Shown one piece after another: positions 25,064 to 37,700 of a stretch of DNA of 64,000 nt. Each line of letters begins with the position of its first letter. Position 1 is the first letter of the stretch. Where the stretch lies: the NCBI GenBank assembly GCA_017562135.1, contig QEYB01000150.1:62001-126000 (forward strand). The letters are read 5' to 3'. The position numbers and the translations under genes are program-made. The stretch comes from Dipylidium caninum (lineage: Eukaryota; Platyhelminthes; Cestoda; Cyclophyllidea; Dipylidiidae). The notes below the pieces were generated by a model that saw only the letters and a program-made list of their open reading frames with translations, was not told the origin of the DNA and ran no database searches.

Positions 25064-27007
25064 TCCTAATCAAAGCCTCGCCGCAACTGAAAGCTGGCGG
25101 TCAGCTCGATTAGTGCTGAAAGCATAAACAAATAACGGCAACTTCGTCGATCAGAATGCAAACAAACATGGGCTTCACTCCTTTGAATGCTATATAATAG
25201 CTTTTGCAGTGGGTGTATTTTTCCAAGTTATATTTGCAAATGAGTTATAAGCAAAACCGGTAATTCGGTAACCCCTCCAAATTATATAAAATAATGCTAA
25301 ATTTAAATTTAATAAAAATACACAACTTTTAGTTACTCTTTATCATTGAAACCGAAACGTGTATATTTTAGACCAACTCTTGACCACTGGTAGATACATT
25401 TATTATATACGTCCCAGTATTCTTTCTCGAAACACATGTGATGACTCGTAATTTCGCTCAATTTAATTTAGGCAGTTAATACTTTGTTCTCCACGATATT
25501 TAGTTAGTCTCAATCGATTAGGTATATCCAACATCGAATATACTCAAAACCTCTGGCCAATATTCGAACTTCAATGCATGAGACAAAACCGTATACCTAA
25601 GGTTTGTGCAAATGCAGCTCGCGAATCATTACTCATTGGCATTTCGAATCATACTTTTTTTGTCCAGGAGTTTAAATGGCAGCTGGGAAGAGTTACCAAA
25701 AAATATATCTCCAAATTATCAGAGGCGAAAAATGTCAACATGGAAATACAGAAAAAATATTGCCACTCCACGGAATGTCCATACATTCAATATATTTCAT
25801 CTCTGCATGAAGGAATATAGGAAAGAACGTAGTAATATACTGGAATTTCCGCATCCCTTTCACATTTATAAATCTCGTGTGATACCATGGGATTTTAGAT
25901 TGTAATCGAAGTGCGCCTCTCGGTTCAAAAATTCATTTATCCTCTGCCACATTTGACGGCAATTAAGGTGTAGATTACTCAAATAACCTTAATGTCAATT
26001 GGTTTTATCGGCAGTTCATGAGGTAGACGGTTCGCAGACGGTCAATAAGCAGATGACCTTATGGTGGCTAATTAAAATAATTGTTTACTGATGTAAATAT
26101 CAAGGCGAAATAAATAATATGGGCAAACCTCATATATGATAAAAAAATGAAATAGAACCCAAAATAATTAAGATCAAGTCTCACTTGAAACAGCGGCGTC
26201 AACGGAAATTGACGATAGTTGTATTAATGATAAAAAGTTTGACATTTTAGGATATTGTTGTGTTTCAGATTGAAGGCATTCTTTTTCATAAACATTTTCC
26301 ACTTTTATGCACTTCTATAAAAATGTTAAGAGTGCCGAGACAAAATCACCATCGCCAGTAAGACTTTCCGGACAATCTCCCAAGTGGTATGTAAGTTGTT
26401 TCCATTGAAGGAAAGCTATGTATTTAGAAATGAAGTTGTGCGATATCAAACCTGTTCAGATCATCAGGTTATTAAGCCTATGTACTCTCTACCAAAATCG
26501 CGGTTCGAGCCATACGGAAAAAGTGGTACTTATCCATCACCTTTTTATTCTGCTTGCATCACTCTTCTTCTTTAATAGTATCAATTTTTTTAACTCTTCA
26601 AAAAACTCCACCCATACTGTTTATTGTGTTACTCATGAAGGCCAAATTTCGCGTTATCAGCTGTTATTAAAGGATCTTTTTTACTTCCTGTAGAGTATCT
26701 TGACTTAGTCATGCACTAACGGCAAATCAGTTGGATGTGAAAGGTGTTTGGTGTTACACTAAATAAAGCTCAATGAGATTCGAATGACATAAATGCTTGA
26801 CCTGCACCATACACATACCCAAGGCTACAAGGTGTAGCGTGGGTCATTTTAAGCAAAGAAGATTTTACTATTCTGTCTCATCTCTTGGTTGTTTTACAAA
26901 GTCTGCCAGTGTCTCTACATCTAACTCAAACAGTTCCATCGGCATTTCCTTTGGAATACGACTAGTTCACTGTCATTTGGTATGTCTCTCCTGTCACACC
27001 ACCACTG
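25064..27007. other. Spacer between calcium channel 3' end and phosphate carrier
   Basis: About 1.9 kb, AT-rich, only short frames with no domain features. It must hold the phosphate carrier promoter, but I could not pick a convincing TATA box. Confidence 0.4.
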
Positions 27008-27013
27008 TTTATT
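27008..27013 (-). promoter_or_regulatory. Poly(A) signal of the calcium channel gene
   Basis: AATAAA on the minus strand, about 107 nt after the channel stop codon. Confidence 0.5.
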
Positions 27014-27119
27014 AAGAATAAACGACTTTTTTCTTAATTTGCTTAATTAAACACATAGTGCCAACTCTGAAAGTTATAGCAGCATGCACAACTCTTTATC
27101 ACTTTAAAAAATATATATA

Positions 27120-28783
27120 TTACTCATTATCGGATTTCAGCGCGAAGAAATTCTGTGGTCGGTGCGAAGGTCGACTTCGTTGGCCAATATCTGGCAGCCA
27201 TTGAGGAGACATGACCTTATTTTCAGGCTGATTCAGGGGCTCACGGTATTCCTCTTGATTGCCTATCCCATCCGTACTATGTTTATATGCGGTGTTCTCT
27301 ACCTCCGAGTTAGCAGGAGAAATTGGCGAATCGTAACTGTCTGCTGTAGGAGAAGGCAGTAAAGTGGGAAAATTGATTTTGGGCAGCGGTGAAGCATAGT
27401 TAGAAGGTAGTGGGAATTCCACTGGACTCAGAGATCCCTCTTGATAGTCGGTAGACTCGGTTTCTCGAGCGAAATTTGGCGAAATCGGCGATGGTATTTG
27501 TTCATTCCATTCAGATTGCGGATGCCATTGCCTATAACACTCCTCGTGGAGGGGTGGCAAAACGGAATTCGCGGTAGCGCAATCGGTGGTCCAGTTACAC
27601 ACAGGCTTGACCATCTGTTCCATTACATAGGAATTTTTTGCGTCTGGACGTCGATTAGTTTCATCGGATGTTGGTTCTTCTGTCAAGTACCTCGGAACAT
27701 TAGCTCTGATTGTGTGTGGAGCCCCAAGGGGCGTGGGATTCTGAATGTGTGGCGTGCCACCGAAGGACCGGTAGTTCTGTTTGTGGGAGGATCTCCGATT
27801 CGAGATGTTGGCAGTAGCCGCGGCAAGAAACCGTGTTCGGCTGCGGTTTCGAAGGCCTTGTTGAGAGCGATAGGCAACTATGGCGTCCCAATCCACATCG
27901 TTGGGCGATCGACCTAGTAATAGAATCCTCGTTGATATGAGTAAAATTCCGGCATTTTTTATGCCTGTTATTTCGAAGTTTTCTGTTTACTTTTATTCCA
28001 TAATAAAGTAGATGGGGGCGAATTTCGGGGCACTCTAAATTAGACGCCTTTTTATTGCACTTCCAAAAGTGCATTGTTTATTACATTTAGAGGACGAAAA
28101 AGAGTTGTGAAACGTTTGTGGTCCAGATTTCCTGGGTAGCAAGCGACCAGCACTAAGAACCCTTTTAAGAACATTTAAGCAGTAATGCAACAGAGCAGGT
28201 GAACTCCAAGACATTCCTTTATTCCTCTAGGAGCCTAAACCATTCGAAATTGGCTAATTATTCTTAATGTCGAAACTCATCTGCTCTGCAACTGCCAAAA
28301 GGCAATTGATTCCACCTACCAAGAAATCGTTGACTTCTCTCTCTCTCCACCATGAGGTTCATTTGCTGCATCAACGAGGTTACAGCGGAAGCGAAGTCTA
28401 GGAAGGGGCTGGCTGGTCGAGAGGATCCCATCGTGGAAGACTCAATGGCTTCCGGTGGCGGTGGCGGGCCCTTCGGTCCTGGCGGTCGTAGTTCACATAG
28501 CGGTGGGGAGTGAGTGGAACTTACACGTCCGTGAGCATCTGTGAGAATCTCCTTAACCCCTGCCTTGCGATTTTGCTCCCCGACACATTCCCCATCGGCT
28601 ATGCTGAGGTGGGATTTTTCGTGTTCTGAATTTGCGTTCTAAGAATATAAAAAATGCAATGAAGAATTCACCGAGAGTCACATTACCAGTTGAGCAGTTT
28701 TTTCAATCTGAGGGCTTACAATGAGTGGGAGGGTCGGCGACTTCTGGTAGATGGAGTTGGCGTGGCCCTTTTCTCGTTGGGAC
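27120..28783 (-). CDS. Cav2 C-terminal tail exons
   Basis: Exon 28783-28687 ([18 protein letters not shown]), exon 28638-28320 (hydrophilic, with a PKGPPPPPE proline run, then [22 protein letters not shown]) and last exon 27913-27120. The last two join in phase (CTTG|GTAGGT and TACTAG|GTCGAT) as [20 protein letters not shown]. The final 264 codons are Ser/Pro/Asn-rich and end FFALKSDNE. No similarity recognised beyond the general character of Cav tails; the WC-type PDZ ligand that ends many Cav2 proteins is absent. The end of the exon before 28783 does not match its phase. Confidence 0.72.
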
Positions 28784-31700
28784 CTGTTGTTATAGCAACA
28801 CGCCTTATTAAATCACTTTAGTTCAAAATATCAGTACATTAAATGAAACAGTGCCTCACATGTCATCCTCGACCCGAGACTTCTGTTTGGGACTACGAGG
28901 TAGCTGAAGCAGAAGAACACTAATGAAATCTAACTGGCTGAGGCCAACTTTTGATAATATGATTGCACAAGATATTTGATCAGGGAAATTAAAATAAGTG
29001 AATATAGTACGGGAGCCTCGCTTTGGCTTAGTTTCCCGTTGGCCAGCCAATTCTCGTAGATGAGGAGACCGGCGTAGACTTTACCCGTAGTCATTTTCCC
29101 GCAGGTTAGGTCTAAAAAGTCAACTATGTTTCAATGGAAACATCTTGCTCGAAATAAATCGTGTTCTTGATTTTTCGCCTTTACCAACATTTCATAATCT
29201 ATGGCATCGCTAATAGTCAAATTTAGCTGAAAGGTTATTTACTCTAACGAATCCATTGATAAAAGCGTTAATAATACAAAGGTCACCTTCGTCACTCGGT
29301 ACCAGGAGGTGAGCATCTTTTTTGCCTGCAATGGCCACATCTCACGAAGTGTATCTCTCAGTTCTGCATCCTTGATGTCCATAACCGATGCTGGACCCAT
29401 TTTGATACCCAGTGATTCCCGAATCAACGCAAATAGTGTTGTATTAAAGTGAACATAACCCGAATCATCCAGTGGCATGTTCATGCGTATTAGTTTCTAC
29501 AAAATGAGGAAGAAAGGCATTCCAACCGGTGGTCATTCGTCGAGCAGAAGGAGTAATAGGAAAAAGTAAAAAGAAAACTCACTCTGTAAGCCAGTCGATA
29601 AGGGCACTTCTTGCCAAACCCCACAGGAGGTTCCAGCTTACGCAGCATCTCGTACATGTCAGTATGATGGATACGCCCTCTGCACAAATGAAAGAGGCAT
29701 AAAAGAATAAATTCTCTACTGATATTTAAGTAGCAAGTGTTCTCCCATACGTAGCAGCAGGATCGTACTCAGCCCAGACTCGAATGAACTCCTCCAAGTG
29801 GTGTGAGCCAAGGATGGAAGAATCGCGAGTGAGGTAGTCGAAGTTGTCCATAATCACTGCCACGAAGAGGTTCAACATGAGGAAAGTGCAAAGGAAGATG
29901 AAGGAGACGAAGTAGAGGTAGGTACCAGCGCTGCCACATGTGTTTTCGGGCTTATTTGCACAGCGTTGAGGATAGTCGCAGGATAGCATCAGCTCTTGCC
30001 AGGACTCGCCTGTTGAACATCTTCCGGGAAGAAGACGAAGCACGTTCCATCATTTTACTGCAAGCTAACTCATTAATACCTACTTTACATTAATGCATAC
30101 TTCGTAGATTCACAAAAGCTTTTAAGTTCAATGTTCCACAAATTTAGATTATGGAAGGCTCAACTATTGTAATCTCGAAATTTACTGGCATGGCGATATC
30201 AAAGGCTCGAGATAATAAGAAGGGATAAGTTGAGCCGTATGGTGAAAGGGTTTCGTTAGACGAGGAAATGGGGACTGCAAATTGTGACGTCACATTTTCT
30301 CAAGGGGCTTTTACAACACGCCCAATTACAAGAATGGTTTCGTCCAAAAACTCATTAAACACTCCTCTCCTTCCGTAAAACAGCCGCTACTATGCATAGC
30401 AGCCTCGGTTCAGCGAATGAAGAGCATGTCACTCCTTAAGAAGTTTGACGCTAACTTCAACGCCTAGGTGCAAATGTCATTTGTCAGTGGAAAAACCAAT
30501 AGTCGTGAAAAATTCCTATCCCATGGAGAAGCTTAAGTTGTCTGGGGACAAAACCGCGGAGTGTGAGAAGGAAATATCCTTTCACCAATCCTCGAGTGTC
30601 GAGAGCATTCATAAGGCGTTACGAAACCAGAGTTACAAATATGCCTTGTCTAGGAAGCTATGAAACTGTCAATGCTAGTGAAACCGAATCGAACTAATTT
30701 TACTCACCGGAAGAGGAGTAAGAGGGCATTGCCAAATGTTCGAAAGTTAGTTTGAACCGTTATTTGGCTGGACGGATCGTCCACCGCGATTGTGCCGAAC
30801 ACCTGCAAAGGAGACGAAAGAAGACTCACGACCCCAGCCTTCTCACTGCTAAATTTCACCACCGCGTCTAAGCTAGGCTTTCGCTAAGGAGAGAGGCGAA
30901 AGAAAATGTCATTGTCAAATCTATGACAGTTCATCCTCCTGCTTAATCCTTTTAGCTATCCATGTTAATGCTCATGTCACCGAAAAGAATTGATTAAGAA
31001 TTGGTGTCAACGTGCCTGCATGCCGACGACGGCGTAGATGAAGAAGAGCATTGCAATGAGAAGGCAGACGTAGGGGAGGGCTTTGAAGGATTGAATAAAC
31101 GTCCAGAGGAGGATGCGGATGGTATACCCCTGTCGAAGCATCTTCACTAAGCGTGCTGCTCGAAAGAGCCGAAGGAAGCCCAAATTTAAGAAGGACGTAT
31201 CCTAAATCACCCCCAATAAACGGGACATTTGAAGTAAGTAGCATAGAAATGTAGTGAAAATGTGCAAGGTAAAGTCGAAGGAGGGATGATATACCTGTGA
31301 ACTGGTTACCAAGACATCAGTGATGCTGCCAATGACAGTGATGAAGTCGAAAATGTTCCAACGATCCCGAAAGTAGTTCTACAGACAGATTTTCACAAGG
31401 AGTGTACTCGTAAGATGGTGCCTACCTTTGGACCAAAAGCCAGGATTTTGAGAAGGCACTCAATGGTGAACATTACGGTAAAGGCGGTGTTGAGGTACAT
31501 CAGCGAGGCACAATAGCTCTCGTAAGCTTTCGTCTCGTCGTCCACCTCTATAGTTGAATGGAGCGACTTCTCTGGTCGATGATACTACACGTCGACAGAT
31601 TAGCAAAATAAGAAAAAGACTGTTTAAAGTGGAAACAGAGGAAAAGAGTAACTTTCGCGAAAAGGCGAGTTGCGGGGAAGGGTGACTCTACCTTCATCAT

Positions 31701-34700
31701 TAGGATGAGGGTGTTGAGCGCAATCATAGTCATAATGAAGTACTCGAATGGACCCGACACAACTAATTGCCAAATGCGGTATTTCAGGGATTTTGGATCC
31801 TCGGGCATGTACCGACACAAGGGTCGAGCGTTGATAGCGAAGTCAATACACTGTTTCTGGAAGAAACAAAATGGCAAAGTAAAGGAAACTAAGTCTTTTC
31901 CGGGGGACGGATAGCGACTAACGTGTGCAACATACCTGATTTTTGTCCAATTCATGGTCGACCAGTTCGTTTTCACCTTGCTCCTTGAAGGTGATTATGA
32001 TAAGAGCAACGAAGATGTTAACGAAGAAGAAAGGGAAGACAATAAAAAAGACGATGTAGAAGATGGCGACTTTTTGACGGTAGTCAGTCTTGGGCCCATG
32101 GTTTACATCTGTTGCGTCAATGGAGTTCTTCATTATGCTAAAATGAAAGGTACTAGCATTAAATCCTCCTAGCCGTCGCAACTTTGATCAGTACTGACGT
32201 GCTTTTGATAAGTCCGCCTTTACGCTGGACTTGATCACAGATAAGGAAAGAGAAAAACGATTGACACGCCGATCTGTAACTAAGTTTTGTTGCTCCGGTC
32301 ACTCCTGACAACCCTAATTGGGTAACGTAAATGGCACATTCTGATTGACGATAGCTGAATATCGTGGGAAATTTCCAAGGAAAGAGGAATGAGTAACCGG
32401 TTAAAACTTGAGTGGACGGAGGATTAGTAAGAAAGAAAGATCATCTTCCAAGGTTGACAGGTACGTACTAAAAGCAGGATAGATCTTTGAGGATTAGTTA
32501 TGCATATCTACGGCGGAATCATGGTTCTTCCCAAAAAGAGAGAAAGAAAGGCGAAGGAAACTAAGAAGGAAATGAAAAATAATGAAGAAAAGAAGTCGAG
32601 GAATGAGGAAGTAGGAAAAAGAGGAAAGCAAAAGGAAGAGAGAAGGATGTGTACGAAGATGGAAGAGACGGAAAGGGAGAGCTTAAACCTACTCGGGCCA
32701 GCCTTCGCCGGTGGTGACGGTGAAGAGAGTGAGCATGGCGTAACCGATGTTATCGTAGTTGAATGCACGCGCAGTCCAAACCCTCGGTCGAACTTCTGGC
32801 AGATCGGAATTCTCATAGGAGATGAAGTATCCCCTGTTTCGGGTGAAAATAGAGGAATTTGGAGAATTGGTTAGAATGGGGTTAAAGAGGGTGGGAGAAT
32901 TATGCGAAGCAGTGGGTGAAGCATGAGGTGGATGATAACGGCTTCCTTAGGCAACCGAACACTTGGATACGTTAATCACTGCGTCTCCGCGACTCGTCTT
33001 GGTGTGTCTTGCGCACACACAGACACTCCTCAGTCCGCCGCCCCCTCGCGTCCCTGACTTCGTTGAGTGCTAAGCCTGTCAGTCATCTCTACTTGTTGCG
33101 GGCCTTGGCATCCTCCGTGAGGTCTCGCGTCTCAGACGCGGACATTGGTGGGAGGCTTCACTAACTTTTAACAGGCGCCGCCCTTCCTTGGCGTCGTGTA
33201 TGGCGGAGGGGGCAATTAAAAGACCGGATTGGGGATTTAAGCAATGTGCGTATGTACGATTTCTATATTTTCTCGTAATCGGTCTATTTGATTAAAACGG
33301 TTACGAGTAAGTCACAAATTATAATTAATAGCAATTAAGGTAAACAGGCTAGGTTCTAACTTACTGGCATTCTTCACGTGTCTCTTTAGATAGATCGTTG
33401 CAAGCGAAAAATTTCCCTTGAAATAATTGCACAGCAACGACACCAAATATGAGTTGGAAGAGAATGTACACAATGAGAATGTTGAATACGTTTTTCAGGG
33501 AACTAACAACACAGTCAAAAACGGCCTAAAGGTGAGAAATTTGTCAGGGTTGATGCGCCCGCCAAACGGGAGGTGAGGAGCTATCAAATGAAGACTTTCA
33601 GAATTACCTTCAGTTTTGGAACACGTCGAATTGTCTTGAGGGGGCGCAGTACCCGCAACACACGTAGCGATTTAATTGTACCCAAATTCTTGCTACAAAA
33701 ATAATGCAGCCTTACTGCTGATGTAAAAGTAATCAAGGTTATTTTATATAAATATTCTCACCTTGTTGCTTTTCGACTGACATCGTTACTATCGGCTTGA
33801 CGGCTTAAATGCATAAGAGAATAAGTGTTAATTTTCACCGTCTGATAGGGCAATATTGGGAAGATGTGTTTCTAAAAAATCGTACTTGAAGAAGGCCACC
33901 AGGGCTCCTAATACCACGACTGCATCGAGGACATTCCAGGGATCCCGGAAGTATGAATGCGGGTGAAGAAACACGCCCAAGTCAATTAGCTGAAATGAGA
34001 TATATAATTGCGAACTGAGTTATTTAACTAGTTCTGTAGTCAGCTTTTGAAAGTTCATAACTGCACTGAGAAATGCGAGGAACCACCTTTCTCGGCGCGA
34101 AAATGTGGATGGCGACATAAAATGATGAATTAGTCTTCTTTCTGTGATTGAATTTTAAATACAACTATCAATTTCCGATTGAGGAGGAGCGAATATTAAC
34201 TAGTGTCAAAACCCACCTTCAGCAACATCTCCATGGTAAAAACGCAGGTGAATGCATGGTCAAAGTACTCCAGTATGACATTTCGTGGGTTATTTTCGTC
34301 CACTGGATCTTCGGCAGCCAGAGATATACTGCTGGAAGCGATGACAATCATGATGAATAGGTCGAAGTATCGCAGATTCACCACGAAGTGGCAGAACCGT
34401 CGTATGCTGTAAGGGACAAAGCTGTACGGGTAGAGGACAGCTGAGAACTCTGCCATATCCCGAGAGTAACAACTATATAAACTACAAATTTTACTTTTGA
34501 ATATTCCCATTTTAAGACAACTATAACTCTCTTTTTTCATTTCGATGTCTTTAATTTGGTGCCGAATTAACAAAGAGGTCTGAAGGTGGCGATGGCACAT
34601 ATTTTTAAAAAGAAGCAACTCCATATTTCCAATTTTTATTTCTTAGCTAGTAACCAGTCGCAAGTGAAACGAGAAAATTCCCAAATAAAATAAAGTCCCT

Positions 34701-37700
34701 TAACTGCTTTTTCCAAATGACATGTTTCAACTTTAAGACTGTGAAAGCACATATGTCATAATAAATTACCAGTCTTTAGGTTCCCCATAAAATGTCCCTC
34801 AAAACTCCATTCCAGTGAAATAGACAAACGACTTACGGATTTGTCGGGGAAAATATGTACATCGAGCTATAAGGCAGCATCGCTTTTCCCGTGCCACCCT
34901 TTGAGTTTTCACTGGTAGCGCCATCGTCCACTCCATCCGCATCCGCAGACACTTGAAGAACAAGAGGCAAAAAGGAAATGCCTGAAAGGCCATAATGGTA
35001 TGCGCATTCGCTCCCCTCGCTCCCAGCGCATACTTTCTCCCAGTTAAGAAATGTTTAACGCTCTAATCTCATAGTTGACGGTCTTTGCGTGATAACACAG
35101 TTTAATACGATCTCTGATGACTTAATTACCCAGTTTTGAGATCTAGAAAAGTGACATTTTTCAGTTCCATCCCGATATCTAGTTTCTCACGTAGTTATCA
35201 CATTTTAATCGTCAGAAGAAAAGAGATTATTAGCGAGAGCATCTAAACATTACCGCATAGGTTGACTCAGAAAACTACAAAAAGAAATTTAAGAGCTCAG
35301 CTTTTAAGCAGCCACACAAATCCGCTTTTCGTGCTTACAATGCATTCGGGCTTGAGAAATGGGTGGATTGCCACATAAGGGAAAAGGATGTGACATGATA
35401 TGACAGGAGCCTCCTTTTCTAAACACTATAAACCTACCTAACCTGAGACAAAGTAATTTTATCCTAAGCCTACTCATAAAAATGAGTTCATTTAATATTA
35501 AGTGCTCCTGTTAACGATCTATTACGTCTGGCATCGCCATGGTTGCAGTGAGGCCTTTGTTTTAATGTAGGTGCTCAATACAAGCTTTCTTTCAATTGTG
35601 AATTCGAAGAGTGCGGATGAAAAGTGTTATTCCTGCTTCAAATACGAGTTATTAATTTTCACATAGACACAAATGGATAAATCACAAAACCCACAATCTT
35701 CGTAGTGAGTCGCCAACTTTTGTCCAATCGAGTTTGATCTATATTTAAAAGAGTAAATAAACGGATGATCTGTGGGTGTTTACGAAAAGCTTATCCAAAA
35801 AGCCACTAACTCTCCCCCACTTTTTTAGTATCTTAAATGTGGCTAGAGTCCAGAAGTTCGCGCTCTGGCATCTGACCCCTTCTCTACTATCCAAGCCACT
35901 TCGGGGCCGATGACTCGAGTTCCCCATTAAGTAGGTGCGGCGAAGTTTCAATTCTTTATCAAGTGGCATGGCTCTACACGATCCCTAAAGTCTTACGTTC
36001 AATTCCTTGAGGCAAAATCTCCCAACAATGTCTCGCAAAGGGCTTTTTCTCCATTGCTGGTTAATTAAACTGTACTTTCACACGAAAGGCTTAAAATTTT
36101 AAATTAAAATTGTAAACAAAATATGGCCTTAAAACCCTTTTATGATGAAGTAGTTTGAACATGTGTTGGGTTATTCGACCAAAAATATTATAATATTTTG
36201 GTTAATTCCTGCTAAGAAATAAATAAATTATTAGGATAAATTGAACTTACAAATTGCGATCCGTATTAACCGAATTTTCTGTCGGTAAAAGACCCATTTG
36301 ATAGTAGTGTTCCTTCAATTCATCTGCCCTTTTCTGGTAGAAGCAAATGAGTCAACTAATCTCCGAAGATCGCAACAATTTACACAATAAAAGAGAATTT
36401 AACTAGACATCAATGAGGTTGGAGTACTCCTAGCATTCCCTTCAGGTCCACATGACCCTGCGTTTCAGGAAGGCTTGCCGGTTTGGCGCAGCATAGAGCT
36501 GCCGAACCATACACTCCTCTTACGTACTGGCCAATTCATGGAGAACATTTTTGAGGAAGAAATTAATTGGGGTTTTAGGACACGGACGCAAAGGAAGGTT
36601 AAATACACAAAATATGGCAGCCGCCGATTGTATGGTAATGTTGGAGGCGAGAGGTGTCCTGGGATTCCGACATCATGGTCGAGATGCCAGCAAACACAAA
36701 GAGCCTCGTTGGTGAGGTCACCGTGTCTCAAACGAAAAGTGTCAAAGTGAAGAGATCAAGCGGACCGAGAGTGAGATGGGGTTGAGGAGGGCCGCAAGTG
36801 ACGGCGCCTTTCTGTCTCTTCATTTTTATACTTCCATTTCAAACTTACAAAAACACCTAATTTGCTAATTATCAGCAAGAAATTAGTTTTCTTTTCGGGG
36901 AGGGGGGATTATTTATTTCCTCTTCCCTACCCCTAATTCCTACCTTGATAATTAGAATATGAAAACGTGGGTTCTCTTATTTTGCAAGCGCTGTTGCTTT
37001 AATGTCCGTGTTAGTGCTTCTCCAGTGGGGAAATCGCAGGTTTACGTTGTAGGTTCCCGGAAACGGAGGTGAATGCCATATAAATACATATTTAACAAAG
37101 CCTTTAATGATCTCACATTTTAATAAAGCATTTGGGACTTTTGTATAAAATTAAAAATAACCATTCAATAATCGTGGCAAATGAGACTCTTCTCTTTCAT
37201 TTCGCTTTAGAATATAAAATGTGCCTCTTGTTAGAAAGTTTGATTTCAACGTAATTTACAACAATTTTGTCTGAGACATTCTGAAGTGAAGTATAGGCGG
37301 TTTTTAATTAATCATTGTATAACGAGAATGAAAAAAAGTATACAAACCTGAGCGGCAATTTTCTTCTCGGCCTCTTCTACAGCCGTCAATTCCTGTGCAT
37401 TGGCTAAATTGTCGACGGCAATCGCCAGGAAGACATTTAACAGAGTGTCTGTTCATAACAGTGATTAAGGAAACTCTCAGTACATGATCGAACGGAGAGT
37501 AAAATAAAAATCCTCATGGAACCGGCCGCGCCCGCACTTGAACACTTCGGCAGTAACATGCGTTACTTACATTGATCAAAAAGCATCATGAAAACGAAAC
37601 ATTTGTCGTTTCCATCCATTGATTCAGGCGTCATTAGCATAACCGAAGAAGAGGCCTTTGACACAGTCAACTGAAGTGCTCTCGACTCATGCCAATACTC

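Noticed and set aside
32500..32874. 124-codon plus-strand frame rich in Lys and Glu
   Set aside because: It is a polypurine intron tract followed by the reverse complement of the domain III pore exon.
35745..35969. 74-codon minus frame in the II-III linker intron
   Set aside because: It could fill the missing linker exon, but I found no donor/acceptor pair that fits both phases.
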